In this document: positions 42,164 to 50,274 of the stretch, in pieces
Layout of the letters: every line of letters starts with the position of its first letter
How positions within the stretch are numbered: the first letter of the stretch is position 1
Origin: CAWKCE01 sp032127035
GTDB taxonomy: Bacteria > Actinomycetota > Actinomycetes > JAHEKZ01
DNA length: 64,000 nt
Direction: 5' to 3'
NCBI GenBank assembly: GCA_963848085.1
Contig: CAWKCE010000003.1
Coordinates: forward strand, 1 to 64,000
Notes under the pieces: generated by a model
What the model saw: the letters and a program-made list of their open reading frames with translations, nothing else
What the model was told of the DNA's origin: nothing
Database searches by the model: none
Made by a program: the position numbers and the translations under genes

Positions 42164-42907
42164 ATGCCCACGTTGGTCCTCCTCCGCCACGGCCAGAGCA
42201 CCTGGAACGCCAAGAACCTGTTCACCGGATGGGTGGACGTCGACCTCACCGACGTGGGGATGGCGGAGGCCCGGCGCGGCGGCAAGCTCCTTCAGGAGGC
42301 GAACCTCCTCCCCGAGGTTCTGCACACGTCGGTGATGACCCGCGCGATCCGTACCGCACAGCTCGCCCTGGACGAGCCGGACCGCATGTGGATCCCGGTG
42401 CGTCGGTCCTGGCGCCTGAACGAACGCCACTACGGCGCCCTCCAGGGCAAGGACAAGAAGCAGACCCTGGAGGAGTTCGGCGAGGAGCAGTTCATGAAGT
42501 GGCGCCGGTCCTACGACACTCCGCCGCCGCCACTTCCCGACGACGACCAGTGGAGCCAGGTGGGCGACGAACGGTATGCGGCTCTCCCGCCGGAGCTCAT
42601 TCCCCGGACGGAGTGCCTGAAGGACGTCGTGGTCCGGATGCTGCCGTACTGGTACGACGCCATCGTCCCCGACCTCGCCACCGGTGCTGTCGTTCTGGTG
42701 ACTGCGCACGGGAACTCGCTGCGTGCACTGGTGAAACACCTCGACGGCATCTCCGACGCCGACATCGCGGCGCTGAACATCCCCACCGGGATCCCGCTGG
42801 TCTACCGCCTGGACGACGACATGCGACCGCTCACCGTCGGCGGCGAGTACCTCGACCCGGACGCGGCCGCCGGCGCCATCGCGGCGGTCGCGGCGCAGGG
42901 GCGCTGA
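42164..42907 (+). CDS. gpmA: 2,3-bisphosphoglycerate-dependent phosphoglycerate mutase
   Basis: 247 aa. Interconverts 3- and 2-phosphoglycerate in glycolysis. Motifs: LVLLRHGQSTWNAKNLFTGW with the phospho-accepting H9, LNERHYGALQGKDK, and TAHGNSLRAL containing the second catalytic His. The length and the family loop (LEEFGEEQFMKWRRSYD) fit the dPGM type. It lies between the AhpD-like gene and the phosphatase, on its own leaderless promoter. Neighbour order mshA-ybjN-...-gpm matches mycobacteria. Confidence 0.96.
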   Translation: MPTLVLLRHGQSTWNAKNLFTGWVDVDLTDVGMAEARRGGKLLQEANLLPEVLHTSVMTRAIRTAQLALDEPDRMWIPVRRSWRLNERHYGALQGKDKKQTLEEFGEEQFMKWRRSYDTPPPPLPDDDQWSQVGDERYAALPPELIPRTECLKDVVVRMLPYWYDAIVPDLATGAVVLVTAHGNSLRALVKHLDGISDADIAALNIPTGIPLVYRLDDDMRPLTVGGEYLDPDAAAGAIAAVAAQGR

Positions 42908-42959
42908 CTGACCTCAGCTACTGAGGGGGCAGGCGCCCGACCGCTACGCTCCGTGCACT

Positions 42960-43754
42960 GTGGAGCCCGCCGCGCGTGCTGACGACCTGGCGCTGGCCCT
43001 GGAGCTGGCCGACGCCGCGTCGGTCGTCACCATGGCGGCTTTCGGTGGCCGGCACTTCGTCGACCTGAAGTCGGATGCGACCCCAGTCACCGAGGTGGAC
43101 CACGCCACCGAGCGGGCGATCCGCGACCGGATCGCCCAGGAGCGCCCCGGCGACGGCGTCCTCGGCGAGGAGCTCGGGCACGATCCCGGCTCGAACGGAC
43201 GGGTGTGGGTGATCGACCCCATCGACGGCACGAAGATGTTCGCCGAGGGGATTCCGCTGTGGAGCACGCTCATCGCGCTGCGCGACGGGGACGAGGTGGT
43301 CGTCGCGGTCGCGGACGCCCCGGCGCTGGGCGAGCGGTTCCGTGCGGTTCGCGGTGGCGGTGCCTGGTTCGGCGACGACCGCGTCGAAGTGTCCGCGATC
43401 GACACGATCGGTGAGTCGCTGCTGCTGCACGCGGCGCTGGAGGAGTTCGCCCGCGACGGCGGAACGGGCGTCGACGCCTTGGTCCGGCTGGCCGGACGGT
43501 GCCGGGGCACCCGCGGGATCGGCGACGGGTGGGCGCACCTGCTGGTGGCCCGCGGGGCCGCGGAGGCACTGGTCGAGCAAGGGCCGTGCTTCGAGTGGGA
43601 CTGGGCGGCAACCGGTCTGATCGTCGAGGAGGCGGGGGGCTGCGTCACCCGGCTGGAGGGTGGCTCTCCACGGCCCGGCGGCCACCTGCTGGTGTCGAAC
43701 GGCCGCGTCGACGACCAAGTGCGCGCGGCGCTGGCCGACACCGGGGCGGGCTGA
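42960..43754 (+). CDS. Inositol monophosphatase family phosphatase (possible HisN)
   Basis: 264 aa. Mg-dependent phosphatase: metal ligands in DGVLGEELG and VWVIDPIDGTKMFAEGIPLW (DPIDGT), and the C-terminal EWDWAATGLIVEEAGG (WDxAA, written WDWAA). Actinobacteria use such an enzyme as the histidinol-phosphatase HisN, or as inositol-phosphatase to supply inositol for mycothiol, since mshA is nearby. Neither can be separated from sequence alone. GTG start; a TACGCT hexamer sits nine bases upstream (42945-42950). The IclR gene follows after three bases. Confidence 0.85.
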   Translation: MEPAARADDLALALELADAASVVTMAAFGGRHFVDLKSDATPVTEVDHATERAIRDRIAQERPGDGVLGEELGHDPGSNGRVWVIDPIDGTKMFAEGIPLWSTLIALRDGDEVVVAVADAPALGERFRAVRGGGAWFGDDRVEVSAIDTIGESLLLHAALEEFARDGGTGVDALVRLAGRCRGTRGIGDGWAHLLVARGAAEALVEQGPCFEWDWAATGLIVEEAGGCVTRLEGGSPRPGGHLLVSNGRVDDQVRAALADTGAG

Positions 43755-43757
43755 GCC

Positions 43758-44540
43758 GTGCCGGTGCGGCACACCCAGGTGGTCGACCGCGTCGCAGACG
43801 TGCTGGAGGCGCTCGCCGACGCCGGGCGGCCGGTCTCGGTCACCGAGCTGGCGGCGCGGCTCGACGTTCACAAGGCGACCGCGTCGCGGCTGCTCGCCAC
43901 GATGGCCGGCCGTGGGCTGGTACGCCGGGAGTCCAGCGGCTACCGACTGGGTCCGAGCCTGGCCCGGCTGGCCGCAACCGCCGTCGCCGAGCTGGAGCTG
44001 GTCGACCTGGCCCGCCCCGTGCTCCGTGACCTGGCCGAGCAGACGTCCGAGGCCACCTATCTGTCAGTCCCGCACCGGGGAGCGGTTCTCTACGTCGAGC
44101 AGTTCACACCGCAACGGGCGAGCCCGGTGGGGGACTGGACCGGCCGAATGGGGCCGCTGCACTGCTCGTCCAGCGGCAAGGTGTTCGCCGCCTTCGGCGC
44201 ACTCGAAGACCTCGGATCGGCGCTGACCTCGCCGCTGCCGGTGCTCGCGCGGCGCACCATCTCGGACCCGGAGGACTTCTACCGACTCCTGCCCCGCATC
44301 CGGCGACAGGGCTATGCGGTGTCCAGCGACGAGTCCGAGGACGGGCTCACGTCGGTCGCCGCCCCCGTCCTCACCCCCGACGGCCAGGTGGTCGCGGCGC
44401 TCGGCATCGGACTGCCGACCCAGCGGTGCACGCCGGGCCAGGTGGGGCGCCTGGGCAAGGCCGCGGCGGCCGCGGCGCGGCTGCTCGGCAACCGAATCGG
44501 ACCGGCGCATGCCGTCGTGTCCGGTTCGTTGCCGGACTGA
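43758..44540 (+). CDS. IclR-family transcriptional regulator
   Basis: 260 aa. N-terminal winged helix (residues 5-65: VVDRVADVLEALADAGRPVS, VTELAARLDVHKATASRLLA), then the C-terminal ligand domain (GAVLYVEQF, GRMGPLHCSSSGKVFAAFG, YAVSSDESEDGLTSVAAPVL). The ligand domain binds small metabolites in this family. It starts three bases after the phosphatase stop and precedes an ABC transport operon by 148 bases, with a palindrome between. It probably regulates that operon. Confidence 0.88.
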   Translation: MPVRHTQVVDRVADVLEALADAGRPVSVTELAARLDVHKATASRLLATMAGRGLVRRESSGYRLGPSLARLAATAVAELELVDLARPVLRDLAEQTSEATYLSVPHRGAVLYVEQFTPQRASPVGDWTGRMGPLHCSSSGKVFAAFGALEDLGSALTSPLPVLARRTISDPEDFYRLLPRIRRQGYAVSSDESEDGLTSVAAPVLTPDGQVVAALGIGLPTQRCTPGQVGRLGKAAAAAARLLGNRIGPAHAVVSGSLPD

Positions 44541-44561
44541 CGCACAGAGTTCACCGTGGTG

Positions 44562-44580
44562 TGTTGCCTCCAGGGCAACA
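44562..44580 (+). promoter_or_regulatory. Palindrome TGTTGCC-N5-GGCAACA, putative IclR operator
   Basis: TGTTGCC (44562-44568) and GGCAACA (44574-44580) are exact inverted repeats around five bases. It lies immediately upstream of the predicted promoter of the transport operon (-35 at 44587). Size and symmetry suit a dimeric IclR protein. Confidence 0.5.
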
Positions 44581-44586
44581 TGGTCC

Positions 44587-44614
44587 TTGTGCGCACCGGG
44601 GCGGTGGCTACGCT
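44587..44614 (+). promoter_or_regulatory. Predicted promoter (TTGTGC-16-TACGCT) of the transport operon
   Basis: -35 TTGTGC at 44587-44592 and -10 TACGCT at 44609-44614, spacer 16. Transcription would begin about 44621, leaving a leader of about 68 bases with GGCAAGAAGGGG just before the ATG at 44689. Confidence 0.45.
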
Positions 44615-44688
44615 CCGGGCACACGTTTCCCGTGTCGGGCTCGCCGAGCCGGTCGCGGGGAGTTTCGTGCGGCAAGAAGGGGACCTCG

Positions 44689-46497
44689 ATGACTGCTCGC
44701 ACCTGGCCCAAGACGGCCGCGGCGGTGTTCGCGCTGGCGGCTCTGGGCGCGTCCCTGGTGGCACTGCCACCGGCGGCACGTGCCGCCGACACGGGGGTTC
44801 TGAAGGTGGCGGTCGGGTCTGAGATCGCCAACCCGAACATCTGGGCGGTGAACAGCGTCTCGGAGTGGGAAGCGATCACGATGGAGTACGACCTCCTGAT
44901 GGGCTTCAGCCCGGAGGACCTCACCGCGGCTCCGGGTCTGGCTGAGTCGTGCGAGCCCAGCAACGACAACCGCACGTGGACCTGCACCCTGCGCGAGGGG
45001 ATGAAGTGGTCCGACGGCGAGCCGATCACGTCTGCGGATGTCGCGTTCTCGTACCAGCTGGTGGTCGACCAGGGATTCGGGTACTTCAAGACGTACATTC
45101 CGAAGGGGACCACGTTCGACACGCCTGACGACCTCACGCTCGTCTGGAACACCCCGGAGCCCTCCAACGCCCCCATGGTGCCGCCCTGGGTGTACATCGT
45201 TCCCGAGCACGTCTGGGGCCAGTACGCCGATCTGGCGAAGAAGGACCTGCGTGCGGTGGATGTCGTGCCGGTCGTGGGTTCAGGTCCGTACGTGATGACC
45301 GAGGCGGTCGACGGTCAGCGATGGACGTTCGAGCGCAACCCCAACTACTGGGGCACACCGCCCGCCTATGACAGCGTCGAGTTCGTCTACTTCGACAACC
45401 AGCAGGCCATGGTGCAGGCGCTGCGCAGCGGCGAGGTCGACGTCATCGACGGAGTGGACGCGGCCCTGCTGCCAGCCCTCGAGCGCGAGAGCAACATCAC
45501 CGTGCAGAAGGTCGTGCCGGACTGCTGGAACAACATGGCGTTCAACTTCGGCGGCCAGGGACCGGACGCCACGCCGCTGCCGGCGCTGCAGGATGTCGAG
45601 GTACGCAAGGCGATCGAGATGGCGATCGACAAGCAGGCCATCGTCGACAAGGTCTACCCGAACGCGGCCGAGCCCGGTGAGACGGTCGTCCGGCCGCTGG
45701 CGACCTTCTGGCACCTCGACATCCCTGACGACCAGCTCATCCCGTACGACCCAGCGGCAGCCAACACGATGCTCGACGACGCGGGCTACGCGCGGGGGCC
45801 GGACGGCGTGCGCGTGGACCCGGCCACCGGCGAGCCGCTGGTGATCAGAATGCCGACGTCGAACGACACCGCGGGCAGCGAGGCCTCCGGCCGACTGATC
45901 GCCGGGTTCCTCAAGCAGGTCGGCATCACCGTCAAGGTGCAGCCGGTCACGGCGGGGAAGATGTACGGCCTGCAGCAGGCCGGCGACTTCGACGCCTACA
46001 TCTGGTACTGGTGCGGCGACCCGGACCCCAACTACCAGCTGTCGGTCTTCAGCTCGAGCCAGGCGGGCGTCGACGGTGACTACCACCTGAGCGACGGCAA
46101 CTGGGAGGACCCGACCTACGACGCGCTCTACGAGAAGCAGCGGACGATTCTCGACCCGCAGGAGCGTCAGAAGGTGGTGTTCGAGGCGCAGCAGTACATC
46201 TACGACCAGGTGCCGGTCATCGTGCTGGTCTACCCGAACACGATCCAGGCATACCGCAACGACCGGGTCGCCGACCTGACCCCCATCCCGTCACCGAATG
46301 GGTACATCACCCCGAACTACAGCTCCCTGCCGTTCCTCGACGCGACGCCGGCCAGCACCACCAGCGCGGCTGGCAGCTCCGGATCCGATACCGGGCTGCC
46401 GGTGTGGATCTGGGGGGTCGTTGCCCTTGTCGTGGTCGGTGGGTTCGCGTTCTACTTCGTCCGCCGGCGCGGCGCCGAGGACACCGAGGAAGGGTGA
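44689..46497 (+). CDS. ABC transporter substrate-binding protein (family 5), C-terminally anchored
   Basis: 602 aa. Signal peptide TWPKTAAAVFALAALGASLV then AARA (no lipobox Cys). Binding-protein body of the dipeptide/oligopeptide family 5: TCTLREGMKWSDGEPITSAD, SGPYVMTEAVDGQRWTFERN, and VRKAIEMAIDKQAI. The end carries a helix, LPVWIWGVVALVVVGGFAFY, followed by VRRRGAEDTEEG. So the protein is held in the membrane from its C-terminus rather than by lipid. ATG 44689 has GAAGGGG seven bases upstream. Partner of the two permeases that follow. Confidence 0.9.
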   Translation: MTARTWPKTAAAVFALAALGASLVALPPAARAADTGVLKVAVGSEIANPNIWAVNSVSEWEAITMEYDLLMGFSPEDLTAAPGLAESCEPSNDNRTWTCTLREGMKWSDGEPITSADVAFSYQLVVDQGFGYFKTYIPKGTTFDTPDDLTLVWNTPEPSNAPMVPPWVYIVPEHVWGQYADLAKKDLRAVDVVPVVGSGPYVMTEAVDGQRWTFERNPNYWGTPPAYDSVEFVYFDNQQAMVQALRSGEVDVIDGVDAALLPALERESNITVQKVVPDCWNNMAFNFGGQGPDATPLPALQDVEVRKAIEMAIDKQAIVDKVYPNAAEPGETVVRPLATFWHLDIPDDQLIPYDPAAANTMLDDAGYARGPDGVRVDPATGEPLVIRMPTSNDTAGSEASGRLIAGFLKQVGITVKVQPVTAGKMYGLQQAGDFDAYIWYWCGDPDPNYQLSVFSSSQAGVDGDYHLSDGNWEDPTYDALYEKQRTILDPQERQKVVFEAQQYIYDQVPVIVLVYPNTIQAYRNDRVADLTPIPSPNGYITPNYSSLPFLDATPASTTSAAGSSGSDTGLPVWIWGVVALVVVGGFAFYFVRRRGAEDTEEG

Positions 46498-46521
46498 CGT
46501 GAGCAGGGAGCAGGCCGTCTA

Positions 46522-47499
46522 GTGCGCATCGGCTCGCTCTCGCTGAGCTACGTAGCGCGCAAGCTCGGCTGGGCGGCGCTCACGCTGTTCTTCGTCCTGA
46601 CGGTCAACTTCTTCCTGTTCCGGGTCATGCCCGGCGACCCGGTCGCCCTGCTCGCGCGCAGCCAGCGGCTCACGCCTGAGGCCGTCGCCGAGCAGAAGGC
46701 GCTGTACGGGCTCGACCAGCCCATGCTCCAGCAGTTCCTGACGTACCTGTGGCAGACGCTGACCGGACACCTCGGGTCGTCGCTGGTCTCCGGCCAGCCG
46801 GTGACCCGGGTCATCGGCGGGCGCGTGTGGCCGACGGTTCTCCTCGTTGGCACCGGTACCACGCTGGCGATCCTCGTAGGCGTGCTGGCCGGGATCCGGG
46901 CCGGCTGGTTTCGTGGCACCAGGTTCGACCGCGGATCCCTGTACGGGTCGATGCTGCTGTACTCCACGCCCGAGGGCTGGCTGGGCATGCTCCTGCTCAT
47001 CGTGTTTGCGGGCTCGCTCGCGTGGTTCCCGTCGGGGGGCCTGTCCTCGGGAGGCGAGACCGGTCTCGGCTCGGTGACCGACGTCCTCAGCCACCTGGCT
47101 CTTCCCGTCGCAACGTTGGCCCTGTCGTACGTCGGGCAGTTCCTGATCGTCATGCGGTCGTCGATGCTCGACGTGAAGGACGAGGACTTCGTGACCGTCG
47201 GCCGCGCGGTCGGGCTGCCCGACCGATTGGTCCGGCGCCGCCTGGTCGTCCCCAACGCCATCCTCCCCAGCTTCACTCTCATCGTCCTGAGCTTCGGCTT
47301 CGTGCTCGGCGGCGCAATCGTCATCGAGACGGTGTACTCCTGGCCCGGCATCGGGCAGCTGACGTACCGGGCGATCGAGTCACAGGACTACCCGGTGCTG
47401 CAGGCGGTGTTCCTGCTCACCAGCGCTGCGGTGATCGTCGCCAACCTGGTGGCTGACATCGCCTACGGCTTCCTCGACCCGCGGATCGAGGAGGTGTGA
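46522..47499 (+). CDS. ABC transporter permease (DppB/OppB type)
   Basis: 325 aa, six helices. Contains the EAA loop VGRAVGLPDRLVRRRLVVPN and starts with FFLFRVMPGDPVALLARSQR, typical of the DppB class. GTG start 24 bases after the binding protein. Its stop overlaps the start of the second permease. It forms the channel with that protein. No ATPase gene follows. Confidence 0.92.
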   Translation: MRIGSLSLSYVARKLGWAALTLFFVLTVNFFLFRVMPGDPVALLARSQRLTPEAVAEQKALYGLDQPMLQQFLTYLWQTLTGHLGSSLVSGQPVTRVIGGRVWPTVLLVGTGTTLAILVGVLAGIRAGWFRGTRFDRGSLYGSMLLYSTPEGWLGMLLLIVFAGSLAWFPSGGLSSGGETGLGSVTDVLSHLALPVATLALSYVGQFLIVMRSSMLDVKDEDFVTVGRAVGLPDRLVRRRLVVPNAILPSFTLIVLSFGFVLGGAIVIETVYSWPGIGQLTYRAIESQDYPVLQAVFLLTSAAVIVANLVADIAYGFLDPRIEEV

Positions 47500-48422
47500 T
47501 GTCTGCCGACGCCACTACCCCCGAGCTCGCGCCCTCTCCCCGACACTTCGCTCGACGGCGACGCAAGGACGCGTTCATCCGGTACTGGGCGATCTTCCGG
47601 CACAGCCGACAGGCCATGGCTGGTCTGGTGATCCTCGTCGTCATCTCGGCGGTCGCCCTGGTGGCGCCCCTGATCGTGAACCCCGAGGACCTCGACCCGG
47701 CCACCGCGCCCGGGCTGCCGGTGGAACCCCCGTCCAGCCAGTGGTGGCTCGGCACCGACAACTTCGGCCGGCCGGTGCTCCAGCTGCTGCTGGTCGGCAG
47801 CCGGGTCTCCCTGATCGTGGGGATCGCAGCGTCGATCGGCGCGGTCTTCATCGGTGCGACGATCGGCATGGCGGCGGGCTACTACGGCGGTACCAAGATC
47901 GACAAGGTGCTCAACGCGCTCATCGACTGGTTCCTCGTCATCCCGTGGCTGGTCCTGGCGATTGCCCTGGCGGCGATCCTCGGACCGAGCCTGGTCGTGA
48001 TCATCGCGGTGATCGCCGTGACCTCGTGGCCCTTGACCGCGCGACTCGTGCGGGCGCAGACGCTCAGCGTCCGCAAGCGGCCGTACGTCGAGCGCGGCCG
48101 GGTCCTCGGTGCCAGCGACCTGACGATCATCCGGCGTCACGTGCTGCCCAACGTCTTCCCGGTGATCTTCGCCAACACCGTCCTGACCGTGGCGATCGCG
48201 ATCTTGTCGGAGACCACGCTGTCGATCCTGGGACTCGGGGACCCGAACTCCATCTCCTGGGGGCGCATCATCGAGGAGGCGTTCTCCGGCGGTGCCCTGG
48301 TCAACGGCTACTGGTGGTGGATCCTCCCGCCCGGGGTGTGCATCGTCGTGGTCACGCTGGCCTTCACCATGTGCGGCTACGCCCTCGACGAGGTCTTCAA
48401 CCCCAACCTGCGCAAGCGGTGA
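47499..48422 (+). CDS. ABC transporter permease (DppC/OppC type)
   Basis: 307 aa from the ATG at 47499 (a GTG at 47496 gives one more residue). The N-terminus has the extended cytoplasmic tail FIRYWAIFRHSRQAMAGLVI and the DppC loop QWWLGTDNFGRPVLQLLLVG. The EAA region is YVERGRVLGASDLTIIRRHV. Pairs with the preceding permease. The ATP-binding subunits of this class (DppD/DppF) are missing here, so they must be encoded elsewhere or shared with another system. Confidence 0.92.
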   Translation: MSADATTPELAPSPRHFARRRRKDAFIRYWAIFRHSRQAMAGLVILVVISAVALVAPLIVNPEDLDPATAPGLPVEPPSSQWWLGTDNFGRPVLQLLLVGSRVSLIVGIAASIGAVFIGATIGMAAGYYGGTKIDKVLNALIDWFLVIPWLVLAIALAAILGPSLVVIIAVIAVTSWPLTARLVRAQTLSVRKRPYVERGRVLGASDLTIIRRHVLPNVFPVIFANTVLTVAIAILSETTLSILGLGDPNSISWGRIIEEAFSGGALVNGYWWWILPPGVCIVVVTLAFTMCGYALDEVFNPNLRKR

Positions 48423-48465
48423 ATGCTTGAGTGCCCGACGATGACGAGCGATGACTGGAGATCTC

Positions 48466-49455
48466 ATGCCCAACCCGTCGGTTGACGGAGTCAACCCCTT
48501 TGCTGCGCCCGGTGAGTGGCTGAAGTGCGCTCTGCACACGCACTCAACGGTGAGCGACGGGACGCTGCCGCCGCAGCAGCTGGTGACGACGTACGAGGAG
48601 GCCGGGTTCGACGTCGTGGCGATCACCGACCACTGGCGGCGCACGCTCGTGCCGTGCACTGACCGGATGATCACCATCCCGTCCGCCGAGCTGGGGTTCG
48701 ACCTGCGGCACCCGGTGTACCCGAAGCACAGCGGTGAGTTCCTCGTGTACGGCATCGACGACATCCCGGAGGACCCGGGAGGCGACCGAGCGAACTGGTA
48801 CATCAACGAGGAGGACAACTACGAGGTGCGAACCTTCCCGGACCTCGACACCGCGGTCGGCTGGGCGGACGGCCAGGGTGCCGTCGTCTACGTCGCCCAC
48901 CCCTACTGGAGTGGCATGGACGTCCGGGACCTGGTGGAGGCGCAGGGCTATGCGGGCATCGAGCTGTTCAACGGGTCGGCGGAGGTCGAGACCGGCCGGG
49001 GCGACTCATCGACGTGGTGGGACGTCCTGCTGTCATCCGGCCGAACGGTCTTCGGAGTCGGAACCGACGACCAGCACTACCCGCTGTTCGAGCTCGGCAC
49101 CGGGTGGACGATGGTGCGCGCCGCCGAACGCAGTGCAGCGGCTGTCCTCGATGCGCTACGGAAGGGCCATGCGTACGTCTCCCACGGCCCACAGATCCAC
49201 GATGTCGTCGTAGGGGACTCGTTCGTCGAGGTGGCGTGCAGCCCGTCGCGAGCGGTCGTCCTCCACATGGAGGAGGAGCAGGGCGCCAGCGTGGTGGCCG
49301 GGGTGAGCGGCCGGCGGATGGGTCGCATCCTCGACACCGACGGGAACGGCCTCATCACCCGAGCCCGGGTCGAGACCACGCACACGACACCGCGCTACCG
49401 GCGGATCTCGGTCGTCGACGTGGCTGGCCGGCGGGCCTGGACAAACCCGCTCTGA
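48466..49455 (+). CDS. PHP-domain metal-dependent phosphoesterase (CehA/McbA-like)
   Basis: 329 aa. The PHP motifs are CALHTHSTVSDGTLPPQ (HxH), VVAITDHWRR (DH), a Glu in IPSAELGFD, VVYVAHPYWSG (H) and GVGTDDQHY (D-x-H), supplying ligands for three metals. The C-terminus is a beta-sandwich (LITRARVETTHTTPRYRRIS). CehA-type PHP proteins hydrolyse phosphoesters or carbamates. ATG 48466 follows TGGAG, six bases before, better than the upstream ATG at 48451. It ends the transport operon, so it may process what is imported. Confidence 0.85.
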   Translation: MPNPSVDGVNPFAAPGEWLKCALHTHSTVSDGTLPPQQLVTTYEEAGFDVVAITDHWRRTLVPCTDRMITIPSAELGFDLRHPVYPKHSGEFLVYGIDDIPEDPGGDRANWYINEEDNYEVRTFPDLDTAVGWADGQGAVVYVAHPYWSGMDVRDLVEAQGYAGIELFNGSAEVETGRGDSSTWWDVLLSSGRTVFGVGTDDQHYPLFELGTGWTMVRAAERSAAAVLDALRKGHAYVSHGPQIHDVVVGDSFVEVACSPSRAVVLHMEEEQGASVVAGVSGRRMGRILDTDGNGLITRARVETTHTTPRYRRISVVDVAGRRAWTNPL

Positions 49456-49473
49456 CCGGACGGGCGGGAGCTG

Positions 49474-50130
49474 CTACTGCTCGATCTCGGTCACGCGTTG
49501 GCCGGTGGCCTGGTGGACGACGCGGCGGGCCACCGAGACAGCGTGGTCGGCAAAGCGCTCGTAGAACCGGCTCATCAACGCGACGTCGATGGCGGGCTCG
49601 ACCCCGTGCGTCCAGTCTGGCGACATCAGAGCCATGAAGAGCTGACGGTTCAGCTCGTCCATGCGGTCGTCCTCGTCCTCGAGGCGAAGCGCGTGCTCGA
49701 CGTCGGACTTGTCGATGATGTCGCCCAGCTCGTAGGCGAGCCGGACCGCCAGCTCGCCCATCTCCCGCACCCGTCCGCGCAGCTCCTCGGGCACCACGAA
49801 GTCGGGGTAGCGCCGACGGGCGATCTGGGCGATGTGCTCGGCCAGGTCACCCATGCGTTCCAACGTGGCGCTGATGCGCAACGCCCCGATGAGGGTGCGG
49901 AGGTCGCCGGCGACCGGCGCCTGCAAGGCGATGACGTCGAGCGCCAGCTCCTCGACGGCGTCGGCGCGATCGTCGATGTCGTTGTCACTGGCGATGACGC
50001 TCTCGGCGGCCTGGAGGTCGCCGTCGAGCAGGGCACGTGTCGCCCGACCAATGGCGTCGCCGACCATCTTGGTCATCTCGATGAGGCCACCACTGATCTG
50101 GTGCAGCTGCTCCTGGTAGTGCTCGCGCAT
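49474..50130 (-). CDS. phoU: Phosphate uptake regulator PhoU
   Basis: 218 aa, all helical. Two PhoU repeats (RVxxMxxxxxDxI-like): MREHYQEQLHQISGGLIEMT, EERMGDLAEHIAQIARRRYP (ERMGDLAEH is the first metal-binding motif) and YERFADHAVSVARRVVH, the second. PhoU inhibits the kinase of the phosphate system when phosphate is plentiful, through the Pst transporter. The ATG at 50128-50130 has a -10 element seven bases upstream. It is divergent from senX3-regX3, the Streptomyces arrangement of phoU with phoR-phoP. Confidence 0.94.
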   Translation of the reverse strand: MREHYQEQLHQISGGLIEMTKMVGDAIGRATRALLDGDLQAAESVIASDNDIDDRADAVEELALDVIALQAPVAGDLRTLIGALRISATLERMGDLAEHIAQIARRRYPDFVVPEELRGRVREMGELAVRLAYELGDIIDKSDVEHALRLEDEDDRMDELNRQLFMALMSPDWTHGVEPAIDVALMSRFYERFADHAVSVARRVVHQATGQRVTEIEQ

Positions 50131-50137
50131 ACCCCGA

Positions 50138-50143
50138 ACCTTA
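50138..50143 (-). promoter_or_regulatory. Predicted -10 element of phoU (TAAGGT), leaderless
   Basis: On the minus strand TAAGGT ends seven bases before the phoU ATG. The PHO-box-like repeats at 50174-50202 lie upstream of the -35 position, as for an activator. Confidence 0.45.
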
Positions 50144-50173
50144 GGCCCCGCAGGCGACAGGTCGAGTGGGTCG

Positions 50174-50202
50174 GGTGAACCGAGATCGGACGGCGCGTGA
50201 AC
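50174..50202 (-). promoter_or_regulatory. PHO-box-like direct repeats in the phoU-senX3 spacer
   Basis: On the minus strand GTTCACG (50202-50196) and GTTCACC (50180-50174) are 22 bases apart, exactly two 11-base repeat units. The unit between is GTCCGAT, a weak match. Streptomyces PhoP binds 11-base direct repeats with the core GTTCACC, and actinobacterial RegX3 sites are similar. Orientation points to phoU, which would be activated by RegX3 at low phosphate, with autoregulation of senX3-regX3 also possible. Confidence 0.6.
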
Positions 50203-50262
50203 TTTGCCCCAATCGTGCGTGGACAAGCCCGCTCCGACCCGTCGTGCCCGCGGGCTGGGGCA

Positions 50263-50268
50263 TACCCT
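50263..50268 (+). promoter_or_regulatory. Predicted -10 element (TACCCT) of senX3, leaderless
   Basis: TACCCT ends six bases before the GTG at 50275. Confidence 0.4.
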
Positions 50269-50274
50269 GACGCC

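Noticed and set aside
42945..42950. TACGCT as a leaderless -10 for the phosphatase gene
   Set aside because: Spacing to GTG 42960 is nine bases, outside the 6-7 of the other cases; noted but not counted.
44549..44555. GTTCACC as a PHO box before the transport operon
   Set aside because: Only one unit; no second copy at 11 or 22 bases. Kept only as a remark with the IclR palindrome.
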